Assembly: GCA_009776995.1 (NCBI GenBank)
Contig: WRMR01000037.1
Coordinates: 1-16,419, forward strand
DNA: 16,419 nt
Reading direction: 5' to 3'
Source: Planctomycetaceae bacterium
GTDB taxonomy: Bacteria > Planctomycetota > Planctomycetia > Pirellulales > Thermoguttaceae
A program made the translations under genes and the position numbers. The number at the start of each line of letters is the position of its first letter. The first letter of the stretch is position 1. Shown here piece by piece: positions 1 to 7,829 of the stretch. The notes beneath the pieces are model-generated. The model was given only the letters and a program-made list of their open reading frames with translations, made no database searches and had not been told where the DNA came from.

Positions 1-3000
1 TGCCATATCGAGAGACAAGTCTTTGCCGATTTCCACGGACTCAACGATTCTCTTTCCGGTCTGTCGTTGCTTGTTTGCCGCTTGTCCGGCACCAAGGACC
101 GGAAACGGTAATTGGTACTGCTCTTTGTTTTTTTCCCCGTTAAGCCAACGTTCCCGCAATTCCTTCCCAGAGAGAAAACGTCCTCCATCCGCAATGTTCT
201 TCAATTGACTCTTGACGCCGGCAGAGGCAAACGGCACTTCGAAGGGGGTCGAATGGCCTGTTGTCAGGAGCATCACGGCCTGATCAGGGTTGTATGAGGC
301 AGGGATGATTTTTTCCGTCCAGTCGTCAACGTTGGCGTACTGCTTCATCAACTCAAAGCGTCGGTCCCTGGCTCTGCCGATTCGTTCTTCTCCCATGTTT
401 TCCCCCTGAGTTCCGTGAAACGGCGCGTTCAGGTCAATCCAAGTAATGATCCGGTCCCAGGCTTCGGCATCCATAAGAAGCCCGTAGTGGTTGTTACGAA
501 GAATTTGAACCAATTCCGTTGTGTTGGCGGCGAATTCCATGGGATTGAGCATGACATAGTCGCTTTCCAGCCCCGGCCGCCTGATGTATCTGTGCAAATG
601 GTAATAGGACGTCGAAAAATGGCCGGCGTCGGGATAACCTGCGTGATAAGCACTGTGATAACCCTCGATTTTTTCATGGCCGCGCAGGTCAAACGGTGTG
701 ATACCAAGAGCAAATTCCCCGCCGTTGTGGCAGTCAACACAGTAGTGATTCAGCACCGGCTGCACTTCCCGCTCAAACGAGAAGCCTCGAGCCGGGCCAT
801 ACCATGGCTTGATTTCCGAAATATGAAATCCTGCCGAAGGCATCGTATTCCAAATCGGAGCAGCCGAATTTCGGTCTTCATGGCAACCCGTACACGCCAG
901 GATTTCACCCGGGACCGCCGTCATCCAACTTCGCATCAGTTGGATTGCCTGACCGTTCTCATCAAGCGGTTGGAGGGCAATCGGCAGGTTTGCAGGGACG
1001 GTAAACGCCACCGATCCGTCGCTTTCCACTGGAACCGTTCCGAGGATGGTGCGGAAATCCCAAGGTCCTTCCATACCGACCACCCCTTGGGGACCGCCGA
1101 CGTTGGGATAGAGGAAATTATACGAGATCACACGAAGATTTTTGACCGTCCCGCGTGGAACTCCTTTGAGTCCGTCTCCGAAATAAATGTCGGAAATATG
1201 GATCACGGCGTCGGTTTTGGAATCATCACGACGGTCCAAAATTAGCGGGGGACGGGGTGTCGTTTTCCACGGCAATGGTTCAAAGAAAACAAAACCGTCC
1301 GACTCGGCTAACAAAGTCATATTATCCCGGGTATCAACAAGATAAAGTCCCCAGAGCGATTCCCGCGTCGGTTGTGATGAAACGAGATAATAGTGCTCGT
1401 TGATGGGAAACGGGTGAAGAAATTTCGGCCACGATTCGTCAACGAGATTATCGACAATGATTGTTGACTCGTACCTGGTTTCTTTCTTCGATTCAATGGT
1501 TTTCGGCTCACCGCATATCCTTTGGACGGCTCCAAGATTTTCTGACCGGCCTTTTTGAACATCAAACAGGACCAGCTCGCCCATACGGGGCACGCCGTGA
1601 TGGCCGCCGACAACAGCAACAAACTTCATGGGGTCTTCCGGAATCGGCCGGGCGTAAAACATGGAGTTCGGCCAGTAGGAATTTGTACCATAATGTGACA
1701 TCTGCATGGAACCGTCCGGATTCATCAGGAAAATCAGCCGGGCATGGGCATGAGGAATGTCCGTGTATTCCCATCGCTGGTACATCACCCGGCCGTCGGG
1801 CATAAGTGCCGGATGCCAGTTATGATCCTGGTCGAAAGTCAATCGCCGGATTGTTCCGTCATTGAATTTTCGATACATGTTTGTTACGGGGGTCGATCCG
1901 TTGACACAAGGCACCCCGATCATGGGCATCGTGGATGTGAACATGATCGAATCGTCCGCCAGATAGCAAGCATCATAATGGTTCGCATCGCTCATGGGAG
2001 GAAGTTGTATTGCCGCTTCCCCGCCGGGAATGAACAGGTCTATTTCGTACACATTCCAACGCCCCGTCTCATTGGTCATCGAAGCGAGGACGCGGGTCCC
2101 GTCAAAATGCAAGTCAACGTCACCGATAAATGTCGTGCGGGGCGGCTTGTAAACCACCCGCATCGTCGGCTCTTGCACCATGCGGCCGCTCTCTTTCAAT
2201 TTCAAGGCCATCAGGCAGTCGTCGAATGCCTTGGGATTAAGCACACTGTTGCTTTGCCAGTTCTGGGGGAGCCCAAGATCATGGGAGTGGCGGCGCACAA
2301 ACAGGATTTCATCAAAGTCCAAAAGAGGATTCGAGCGTGCAATTAGCGAATAGAGGTGTGACAGGTCAAGATACTCGTTAAAAAACCGTTCCAGCGAGGC
2401 CATGAGTGTTTCATCTTCGGAGTCGAAGGTTTGTCCAAACACTTCCTGCCATGAAACAAGAGATTTTTCGTACTCAAGGAGCCGCTTTCTTTCCTGCTCC
2501 AGAAAACCTTCGGCAACATCCTGCGTCGTTCGATACGTTTCAATCAGGTCCTGCGAACGGGAGATGATTTTCGAGTATTTCTCAAGACTCAACGGGAAAT
2601 CCTGGGTCTTTTTCAGTTTCGACAGTTCCTCCCGGTCGGGAATGTCGATGTGAACGATGGCCCATAGGTCGGCTTCTTCAAGCGTTTTGCCGGCGGAATT
2701 CAACTCTTCCGGTACCTCGGAAAACATCGAAGCGTCATATGTCAGTTCGTTACAAATGTTTCCATGGTTGATATCCTCGTTTTTCAACTTGCTTTTTTGA
2801 GAAATCGAAAAGGTGATGTTTTCGCGGGGAACCAGTGCCAAAGACGTTTCCATGGCAAAATGGTCACTGAATGTCTGTCCGCTTTCACCTTTTTCAAAGC
2901 GGTCGATGGCAACTTCTTCATACCATCCGTCGCTCCATGGACCCGGCTTAAAATGATCATTCTGCAATTCCAGGGCTTTACGCTTTGCCGTGGAACGAGG

Positions 3001-3522
3001 CAAGGACCAAGGTTCATTCTCCTTTCCAAGCGGCGTGAAATTCAGCGCACAAATATGCGGAAACATGTTCGCGGCCTTGAGCTGAATCCTATGTGCGCCA
3101 GGTGATTCGACGTTCATGTCGGCCATTTTTTCCCATTGGGCCGAAGATGTTGACCAGCTTCCCGTCACGGAAGCTCCGCCTTCGACGATGACCTGACCAT
3201 CGAGTTGAAGTTCGAAAGGACGTGAATCGGCGGCGGCATAAAGAACATGGACCTCATAAGTTCCCGGAGTCGGAAAATCAATGTCGTATTCCACAACATT
3301 AGGAGTCACCCCGCCGTTAATGATGCAAACATACTTGTCGGAGTAAGGGATACCCGGAATGGCATTTCCACGGTCGAACCAATCGGCTCGGACGATGAAC
3401 GGACTTGACGCTGTATTCTCTCCGGGCAAAATCGTGTCCATCAACGCAAGAGCGAGGAACAAACAAACGCACAATCGAAAAAACCATGGAACAAACATCA
3501 TCTGGCAATCACGGAATTTCAT
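1..3522 (-). CDS. HzsA-related secreted di-haem protein, 3' end cut by window edge
   Basis: One frame is open from an ATG at 3522 to the left edge, giving at least 1174 residues with no stop. The start has a good ribosome site (GAGG five bases upstream) and is followed by a signal peptide (hydrophobic run at about residues 12-32). Seen in order: a beta-rich module at about 40-155 resembling carbohydrate-binding modules (by pattern only); a charged helical stretch at about 300-380; a beta-propeller-like region from about 460 with DG repeats; the block WDFRTILGTVPVE at 821-833 followed by LMRSW; haem c motif CTGCH at 877-881; and a second, CVDCH, at 928-932. The block leading into the first CxxCH is what I recognise from the middle domain of hydrazine synthase alpha subunit, a domain widespread in non-anammox Planctomycetota as 'HzsA-related' proteins. 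Hydrazine synthesis is not implied. The protein probably acts outside the cytoplasmic membrane in redox or polymer chemistry; its substrate is unknown. It lies downstream of a DUF1559-lipoprotein pair on the same strand. Confidence 0.85.
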   Translation of the reverse strand, partial: MKFRDCQMMFVPWFFRLCVCLFLALALMDTILPGENTASSPFIVRADWFDRGNAIPGIPYSDKYVCIINGGVTPNVVEYDIDFPTPGTYEVHVLYAAADSRPFELQLDGQVIVEGGASVTGSWSTSSAQWEKMADMNVESPGAHRIQLKAANMFPHICALNFTPLGKENEPWSLPRSTAKRKALELQNDHFKPGPWSDGWYEEVAIDRFEKGESGQTFSDHFAMETSLALVPRENITFSISQKSKLKNEDINHGNICNELTYDASMFSEVPEELNSAGKTLEEADLWAIVHIDIPDREELSKLKKTQDFPLSLEKYSKIISRSQDLIETYRTTQDVAEGFLEQERKRLLEYEKSLVSWQEVFGQTFDSEDETLMASLERFFNEYLDLSHLYSLIARSNPLLDFDEILFVRRHSHDLGLPQNWQSNSVLNPKAFDDCLMALKLKESGRMVQEPTMRVVYKPPRTTFIGDVDLHFDGTRVLASMTNETGRWNVYEIDLFIPGGEAAIQLPPMSDANHYDACYLADDSIMFTSTMPMIGVPCVNGSTPVTNMYRKFNDGTIRRLTFDQDHNWHPALMPDGRVMYQRWEYTDIPHAHARLIFLMNPDGSMQMSHYGTNSYWPNSMFYARPIPEDPMKFVAVVGGHHGVPRMGELVLFDVQKGRSENLGAVQRICGEPKTIESKKETRYESTIIVDNLVDESWPKFLHPFPINEHYYLVSSQPTRESLWGLYLVDTRDNMTLLAESDGFVFFEPLPWKTTPRPPLILDRRDDSKTDAVIHISDIYFGDGLKGVPRGTVKNLRVISYNFLYPNVGGPQGVVGMEGPWDFRTILGTVPVESDGSVAFTVPANLPIALQPLDENGQAIQLMRSWMTAVPGEILACTGCHEDRNSAAPIWNTMPSAGFHISEIKPWYGPARGFSFEREVQPVLNHYCVDCHNGGEFALGITPFDLRGHEKIEGYHSAYHAGYPDAGHFSTSYYHLHRYIRRPGLESDYVMLNPMEFAANTTELVQILRNNHYGLLMDAEAWDRIITWIDLNAPFHGTQGENMGEERIGRARDRRFELMKQYANVDDWTEKIIPASYNPDQAVMLLTTGHSTPFEVPFASAGVKSQLKNIADGGRFLSGKELRERWLNGEKNKEQYQLPFPVLGAGQAANKQRQTGKRIVESVEIGKDLSLDMA

Positions 3523-3660
3523 TTTATCCTCGTTTTCAAAATAAAGGGTTTTGTCTTGTCTGCTGAACTCATCAAACCAGTTTTGCTGCACTTTTCGACT
3601 TCAGTTCAGTGAGTCACCTGTCTTGTGGGGAGATACGTTTTTCAATTGACCGGGGTTTGA

Positions 3661-4113
3661 TTAATTTCCGGGAGGTACGGTTTTAGGCAAATCAATCACA
3701 AAACTGGAATTTGCTTTCGTGACTTCGATTGGAAAACCAGGTTGACCATAACCGTACTTTTCCTTAACTTCTTTATGGACTTCGGACAACGCGGTCGGTG
3801 GTTTTCCCGGTTCATTATTGACAAGCGGTATGACGTTGACGCGTAAATTGCCCGATTGAACTCCCATGACACTCGGCGAGTATTTGGCCTTGAAACGTCC
3901 GTCGTTCAATACGAAAGCCGAACTTGCGCGGCCTTCTTCCGGCGTAAAAGTTAATTCAACGTTCTCCAGCAGTTGACCATCGTATTTTATTGTTCCTTCC
4001 AGTTTGACGACGGGATAGGGGCCCTTTTGACATCCGGGGGTAAGGAAAACGACTGCGAAAAGTCCCAATAGGAAAAATTTGCTTGTAAGTGAAGACATTC
4101 GTATTGTTTTCAT
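3661..4113 (-). CDS. small lipoprotein with carboxypeptidase-regulatory/transthyretin-like fold
   Basis: A 150-residue protein with a lipoprotein signal peptide: a hydrophobic run at about 13-24 and lipobox TPGC with the acylated Cys at 28. The mature part starts with a short linker and then the pattern GTIKYDGQLLENVELTFTP, followed by a DGRF turn. This is the beta-sandwich signature of the small planctomycete lipoproteins that accompany DUF1559 genes. No catalytic residues are evident, so a structural or ligand-binding role at the membrane or cell surface is inferred. It lies 296 bases downstream of the DUF1559 gene on the same strand, with a strong hairpin between them, and 138 bases upstream of the HzsA-related gene. 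Upstream of the ATG only a weak AGG is visible. The sister pair at 9049-10872 has the same order but closer spacing. Confidence 0.85.
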   Translation of the reverse strand: MKTIRMSSLTSKFFLLGLFAVVFLTPGCQKGPYPVVKLEGTIKYDGQLLENVELTFTPEEGRASSAFVLNDGRFKAKYSPSVMGVQSGNLRVNVIPLVNNEPGKPPTALSEVHKEVKEKYGYGQPGFPIEVTKANSSFVIDLPKTVPPGN

Positions 4114-4146
4114 ATCAATTTACCTGAATTAAGTTTTGGAGTAAAA

Positions 4147-4166
4147 CCGGTACGACGCCGTACCGG
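4147..4166 (-). terminator. intercistronic hairpin, possible attenuator
   Basis: Perfect 8-bp arms CCGGTACG and CGTACCGG enclose a 4-base loop. Read on the minus strand the stem is followed at once by TTTT. It lies between the DUF1559 stop (4410) and the lipoprotein start (4113), only 33 bases before the ATG. The short T run suggests a leaky terminator or a processing site that sets the lipoprotein level relative to the pilin-like protein. Confidence 0.45.
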
Positions 4167-4330
4167 CCAAGTTTTTGTTGCTTTGAACCGACGGAAGTTC
4201 CCTCCACTGCCGGAGTGGTCTTCTTGCTCAGACCGCCCAAGAGAATTGGCAACTTCTGACTTCGTCAAAGTTTGTAATAAAGTATAAAGTAATGATAAAG
4301 CTTGTATTTTTTACACACGAATGGAACAGT

Positions 4331-4354
4331 TTTTCACAGATCAATCTGTGAAAA
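4331..4354 (-). terminator. hairpin after DUF1559 gene
   Basis: Perfect 11-bp inverted repeat TTTTCACAGAT / ATCTGTGAAAA with a 2-base spacer, 56 bases beyond the stop of the DUF1559 gene. The outer T and A runs make it look the same from either strand, as in bidirectional terminators. The GC content of the stem is low, so it may instead be a 3'-end stabilising structure. Confidence 0.4.
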
Positions 4355-4409
4355 TCATGCTCCACTCGTGCTTGTCTGTGTGCCTCAGTTGGGTACAAAT
4401 GACCTCTTT

Positions 4410-5537
4410 CTATTGCGAATCGCAAGTCTGGGAACCGCCTCCATATCTCCAGCAAGGAGTCTCCGGCGGTATGGATCCGTGAGCCCGGGTAAAAGTCGCC
4501 GCCCAAACATTAAAATTCACCGTGTCGGAAACGAATTGCCCTGAACCATCGGCCATCGCCCCGTGCAGGCCGCCGATGTGGAAGGAATAGGTTGTTCTTA
4601 ACTCGCTGGGGACAATATAATTCGGAGGGTGATTTCTGACATTACAATGAGTAAACGTGGAATATCCCTGCCCGGCATGGTTGACGAAAAGGAAGGGATT
4701 GCGGGCATCACGCACTGGGATGTTGCCACCGGTTTCGTAAAGAACCTCGTCGTTCCGAATGACGTGCGTGTTTTCCAAAAGAAGAAATGTATGCGAAGTG
4801 CCGTCTGTGATTGCAGATAGGTCGGTCGCGCTGTTCTTCCAGAACAAACCGCGCAAAGGAGCGTGAGCACTATGTTCCTCCCGGTTAAGGGTGCCCTCAG
4901 TATGAAACCGTTCGGGGAACCCGCAGCCGCCGTTGACGGCATAGTCTTTTTGCGTTTTGGAGATTTCCGGGTCTTTCGGTGCCGAAGGGCATCGCATCGA
5001 AGCTGGCGCGCTTCGGGACGCCAACATGTGATTGTTATCGGCACCAGGGTCACCGCAAGATTCATACCCTGTGGGATGATCCCCCCAGCCGTAAGCCACG
5101 TGGTCGGTGTACATGCGACGGTTGAAATCCAGCAGCTGGTAAACGCCGGTCTGTTCCATCTGCGGCAGAAGAAACGCCGCCCAACCGGCTGACCCGCAAT
5201 AGACGCAAGGATTTCCACCTGCTGACCAAATGTTGCACCCATACGGATTTTCTGCCGCAAGGCGATCCAAATTGATGTTTCCCGGCGGCAGGGATTTAAC
5301 GGCGTCATGGTAAACATGCATGGCCAGTGAAATCTGCTTCACGTTGTTCAGGCAACTCATGCGCCGCGCCGCTTCGCGGGCTGCCTGAACGGCAGGCAGT
5401 AAAAGGGCAATCAAAATCCCAATGATTGCAATGACGACGAGAAGCTCAACGAGCGTAAAAGCTTGTGTATTGCCCAACCTACCCATTCGTTTCATTTTAA
5501 CATTTTTCATCGGAAATCTCACTGTAACTTTTTTCAT
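4410..5537 (-). CDS. DUF1559 family pilin-like surface protein
   Basis: 375 residues from the chosen ATG at 5537. A basic leader is followed by the type IV pilin-like segment starting AFTLVELLVV at residues 26-35: Phe27 is the expected processed N-terminus and Glu31 the conserved +5 glutamate. Then come the hydrophobic helix to about 50 and the DUF1559 hallmark QAAREAARRMSC. The C-terminal family motif around HIGGLHGAMADGS (about 320-332) is present. DUF1559 proteins are secreted pseudopilin-like proteins expanded in Planctomycetota; their function is not established. The residue before the cleavage point is Ala rather than the usual Gly. The frame is open upstream to an ATG at 5765, but 5537 has GAGG six bases upstream. 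An in-frame ATG at 5510 sits in a repeated copy of the same ribosome-site block and is a second possible start. The lipoprotein gene lies downstream. Confidence 0.9.
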   Translation of the reverse strand: MKKVTVRFPMKNVKMKRMGRLGNTQAFTLVELLVVIAIIGILIALLLPAVQAAREAARRMSCLNNVKQISLAMHVYHDAVKSLPPGNINLDRLAAENPYGCNIWSAGGNPCVYCGSAGWAAFLLPQMEQTGVYQLLDFNRRMYTDHVAYGWGDHPTGYESCGDPGADNNHMLASRSAPASMRCPSAPKDPEISKTQKDYAVNGGCGFPERFHTEGTLNREEHSAHAPLRGLFWKNSATDLSAITDGTSHTFLLLENTHVIRNDEVLYETGGNIPVRDARNPFLFVNHAGQGYSTFTHCNVRNHPPNYIVPSELRTTYSFHIGGLHGAMADGSGQFVSDTVNFNVWAATFTRAHGSIPPETPCWRYGGGSQTCDSQ

Positions 5538-5547
5538 TGGTAACCTC
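5494..5547 (-). repeat. tandem duplication of the translation start region
   Basis: Two adjacent 27-base units (5547-5521 and 5520-5494, minus strand) match at 21 of 27 positions. Each holds an SD-like block (GAGGTTACCA or GAGATTTCCG) followed directly by ATGAAAAA. The units are in frame with each other, so the DUF1559 gene has two equivalent start sites giving leaders that differ by 9 residues. Confidence 0.7.
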
Positions 5548-5938
5548 ATTTTTCCAAAAATTGATTGGGAAAACCCATTTTTGCTTTGCACAACTTGGGT
5601 ATCAAACTCCTGATACAGCATACAATTTGCGCAAAAAAACTGACACAAACACAATCCACCACACTGGATACTATGACCCCGCCAAGCCTGAAACCGCATG
5701 CTTTCCCCGCGTTCGATCCGGTCACTTCGCCACACTTCGTTCCCGGTTGCCTTTGGTGAACTCACAATTTCAAAGATTACCGGGGTATACCGTACAACGT
5801 CATGGACTTTGCATTGATGTCAGTGAACTTTGTGTTGAAATTCTTTAACACGAAGGCCACAAAGATTACAAAATTAATGCCAGCCAAATGACGTTCGAAG
5901 GGATATGATCCTGTGTGATAGTATTTTGGCACAATATT
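5538..5938. other. intergenic region, 401 bases
   Basis: No convincing gene is seen between the GntR stop and the DUF1559 start. The DUF1559 frame stays open to 5765 but lacks a leader or start signals there. The right part holds copy A of a dispersed repeat (5786-5890). A small inverted repeat GTATCA/TGATAC flanks 5600-5617. I could not find a good sigma70 promoter for the minus-strand DUF1559 gene. Confidence 0.6.
5786..5890 (+). repeat. dispersed repeat, copy A
   Basis: About 100 bases similar to 12075-12170. Shared blocks include TATACCGT, CAACG, CATGGACTTTGC, CTTTGTGTT and AACAC followed by AAGG and CACAAA, then an ending like CCAGTCAATTGGC or CCAGCCAAATG. The centre forms an imperfect hairpin: GTGAACTTTGTGTT (5823-5836) against AACACGAAGGCCAC (5847-5860). 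Four positions differ from perfect pairing, so this copy looks decayed next to copy B. Confidence 0.7.
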
Positions 5939-6715
5939 CTAATATTCAAATTTCAATTTGATTTTATCGCCGCGAAAAACGATTTTTGCATATTCAAACG
6001 GAATTCCATATTCCGATGAAATGAAATTTTTCAGTAAAAGCAAGTGAAATCGTTTGCGGACTCCGAGGATTTCCGCTTCATAAGCTGACGCCGCCGTGGA
6101 TTCCAGCGTCTCGATCACGTGATGTCTCGAAAGGTTATAATCGGTGCAAAGAATATCGCACAACTGTTGCCCCACCAGGTCTTTCTGGTCAAGACCGGGA
6201 CAAACTGAAGCCGGCACAAAACTGTAGTGCAAACTTAACGGCAGACCGTTGAGCAACCGCAAACGCTCAACTCGACAGAACCGTGTCCCGGCGCCAACAT
6301 GAAATTTCGACGCCAACTTGGGTGAGACGTAGTCATTCTGAATATCCAGTATCTCTGTTGATGTTTGAAAGCCCTGTTTTTCCAACTGTTCGCGAATTCC
6401 AATATAGGACAGGGAACTGGTCGTAATCTTTTTTTCCGCGACATACGTTCCTTTGCCGGGAACGCGGTACAAAAGACCTTCTTGCGCAAGTCGCACAATC
6501 ACCGACCGGACCGTCATGCGGCTCAACCTGTAATTTCTGGCCAATTCATTCTCGGAAGGAAGCAAATCATGCGCGGACCATTCCCCGGAATGAAGCTTGT
6601 TTCGGATCAATTCGTCCAATTGTTGATAGAGGGGTTTCGATGATGTTTTCACCAAAACAGGTTGTTCAGGAAGAATGAGTTTCATTGTGTTCTGCTGACA
6701 TTTCAAATCATACAT
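5939..6715 (-). CDS. GntR-family transcriptional regulator, HutC subfamily (UTRA domain)
   Basis: 258 residues. The N-terminal winged helix-turn-helix spans about 28-94: PLYQQLDELIRNKL, then LPSENELARNYRLSRMTVRS, and a wing ending PGKGTYVAEK. A UTRA effector domain follows at about 112-252 with the usual pattern: RVERLRLLNGLPLSLHYSFVP, a loop, then a C-terminal strand ending in FRGDKIKLKF. HutC-type regulators are repressors released by a small ligand such as a sugar phosphate, an amino sugar or urocanate; the ligand cannot be read here. The start is uncertain: ATG at 6715 gives 258 residues and ATG at 6685 gives 248, and neither has a clear ribosome site. A near-consensus promoter at 6844-6816 contains a palindrome of the kind these proteins bind, so autoregulation is likely. 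No obvious target operon is adjacent. Confidence 0.93.
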   Translation of the reverse strand: MYDLKCQQNTMKLILPEQPVLVKTSSKPLYQQLDELIRNKLHSGEWSAHDLLPSENELARNYRLSRMTVRSVIVRLAQEGLLYRVPGKGTYVAEKKITTSSLSYIGIREQLEKQGFQTSTEILDIQNDYVSPKLASKFHVGAGTRFCRVERLRLLNGLPLSLHYSFVPASVCPGLDQKDLVGQQLCDILCTDYNLSRHHVIETLESTAASAYEAEILGVRKRFHLLLLKNFISSEYGIPFEYAKIVFRGDKIKLKFEY

Positions 6716-6815
6716 GCAATATCACAGAATTCCATGCAGAATTGATTGAAGGGGGGTATTTTGTTAAGCCTGACTGTGTACCAAGTTAATGGAAAATTAT
6801 CTACGTTCATATCGA

Positions 6816-6844
6816 ATTGTAACTGTATATACAAGTAATGTCAA
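6816..6844 (-). promoter_or_regulatory. sigma70-like promoter of the GntR gene
   Basis: Read on the minus strand: -35 TTGACA (6844-6839, 6 of 6), a spacer of exactly 17 bases, and -10 TACAAT (6821-6816, 5 of 6). The start of transcription would lie near 6808, leaving about 90 bases before the first ATG. Confidence 0.7.
6823..6834. promoter_or_regulatory. candidate GntR/HutC operator
   Basis: The 10-base perfect palindrome TGTATATACA (6824-6833), within TTGTATATACAG on the minus strand, lies wholly inside the promoter spacer. It differs by one base from TTGTATATACAA, the form I recall for TreR-type HutC regulators in Firmicutes. A protein bound here would block the polymerase, so negative autoregulation is inferred. 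Confidence 0.5.
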
Positions 6845-6971
6845 TACATATTTTCCGGAAATTACCAAAAATGTTGCGGGGATGTCAAAAAATGGCTGAG
6901 AGCTTTCCGGCAAAGAGTCATCAGGCAGGATTTTTTTGGCGAAAACCAAAGCCGAGACTTGACGTGACCGG

Positions 6972-7679
6972 CTACCTGCGTTTGACTTTGGCAACGTTGC
7001 CTGAGATGTGACACTGACCTTCGGCGTCGGTTTGAAACGATACGATGGTCAGGTCGAATTTTTTGTCAATCGTGATTTTTGGACGGAAACTTAACACCGG
7101 ATCGCCTCCTTCGTTGGTTTGCTCGAGTTCCCAGTCGGGCTTGTCGAGCGCACCCTTGACCAGCTCGACGAATTGTTCCTTGTCGAAGGGATAAATGCCG
7201 AGCCTTGCCGAGCGGAACCGGATGGAAATCACGCCCGGTTCAGGAACGCGAATCGTCCCGCTGAGGTTCGCCGTTGCGGAAAAGGACTTGTAAGTGACCG
7301 GTGCGGCGATTTCGACCCGGTCACCCTGGATGGCAAGCCGCGGTGATTTGATTTCGCGCGGCAATGCTCGAAACATGCCCGACGAACCATCGACCGACAG
7401 CCAGCCGTTGAACTGTTGATCCGTGAAACCGAGCGAGAATTTGTCCGAATCCTGCACTTGTGAGTAGGCGGTCAGCACCTGGGACACGAACGCGTCGTTC
7501 AGCTTTTTGCGTTCGGCATGAGGCATGGACTCAAACCGGCGGTAAAATCCGGGCTTGACCGACGCAGCGGAATATGCAACCAAGAGAATCAGGAGAAATA
7601 TGACAAAGCCAACCCCCGTACGAAACAGGATGACGCCTGCCCGTGTCTGCAAAAAATCCGGCCATTTCCAGTGAATCAT
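6972..7679 (-). CDS. membrane-anchored protein of unknown function
   Basis: 235 residues from the ATG at 7679. This start was chosen because GGAAGGA lies seven bases upstream and a good promoter sits just above it; the longer frame to 7772 would run through that promoter. A short basic N-terminus is followed by one membrane segment at about 15-38 and a soluble domain predicted outside the membrane. The domain begins with helices (about 52-76) and continues with beta strands: FSLGFTDQQFNGWLS, RLAIQGDRVEIAAPVTY, TANLSGTIRV, and a closing strand pair near 208-232. The strand-rich, helix-capped pattern recalls LolA/YpmS-like lipid-binding folds, but this is only an impression. No catalytic motif is seen. 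It is transcribed divergently from sppA, which suggests a related envelope role. Confidence 0.8.
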   Translation of the reverse strand: MIHWKWPDFLQTRAGVILFRTGVGFVIFLLILLVAYSAASVKPGFYRRFESMPHAERKKLNDAFVSQVLTAYSQVQDSDKFSLGFTDQQFNGWLSVDGSSGMFRALPREIKSPRLAIQGDRVEIAAPVTYKSFSATANLSGTIRVPEPGVISIRFRSARLGIYPFDKEQFVELVKGALDKPDWELEQTNEGGDPVLSFRPKITIDKKFDLTIVSFQTDAEGQCHISGNVAKVKRR

Positions 7680-7707
7680 GGTTTTATCCTTCCAGCATAA
7701 CCAAGTC

Positions 7708-7736
7708 ATCATACCGCATTGGACTCGTTCGGTCAA
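7708..7736 (-). promoter_or_regulatory. promoter of the membrane protein gene
   Basis: On the minus strand: TTGACC (7736-7731, 5 of 6), a 17-base spacer, and TATGAT (7713-7708, 5 of 6). The transcript start would be near 7701, leaving about 20 bases with a good ribosome site before the ATG at 7679. Confidence 0.7.
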
Positions 7737-7737
7737 C

Positions 7738-7765
7738 TTGTTGTTGGGTGAAATCAGGGTATAAT
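7738..7765 (+). promoter_or_regulatory. promoter of sppA
   Basis: TTGTTG (7738-7743), a 16-base spacer and a perfect TATAAT (7760-7765). Its -35 lies one base from the -35 of the divergent promoter. The -10 overlaps an in-frame ATG at 7764, which therefore cannot be the sppA start if this promoter is used. Confidence 0.6.
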
Positions 7766-7829
7766 GGGACAAATCTCCCCCGTCGATTCAATCAACAATA
7801 CACGTATGCAAAATTTTGAAAGGCATAGC

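Larger units (their letters stand above)
6716..6971. other. intergenic region with the GntR promoter
   Basis: 256 bases between the GntR start and the stop of the membrane protein gene. The centre carries the GntR promoter and operator-like palindrome. A 65-codon minus-strand frame across 6797-6994 overlaps the neighbouring gene out of frame, lacks a ribosome site, and is not considered real. Confidence 0.55.

Noticed and set aside
415..1245. A 276-codon plus-strand frame
   Set aside because: It lies antisense to the HzsA-related gene, which is open through the whole 1-3522 stretch and carries haem motifs; the plus-strand product has no recognisable features.
5538..5765. N-terminal extension of the first DUF1559 protein to an ATG at 5765
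   Set aside because: The extension is Cys-rich and unlike a leader, has no ribosome site at its ATG, and precedes a well-supplied start at 5537.
6797..6994. A 65-codon minus-strand frame upstream of the GntR gene
   Set aside because: It spans the GntR promoter, overlaps the preceding gene out of frame and lacks a ribosome site.
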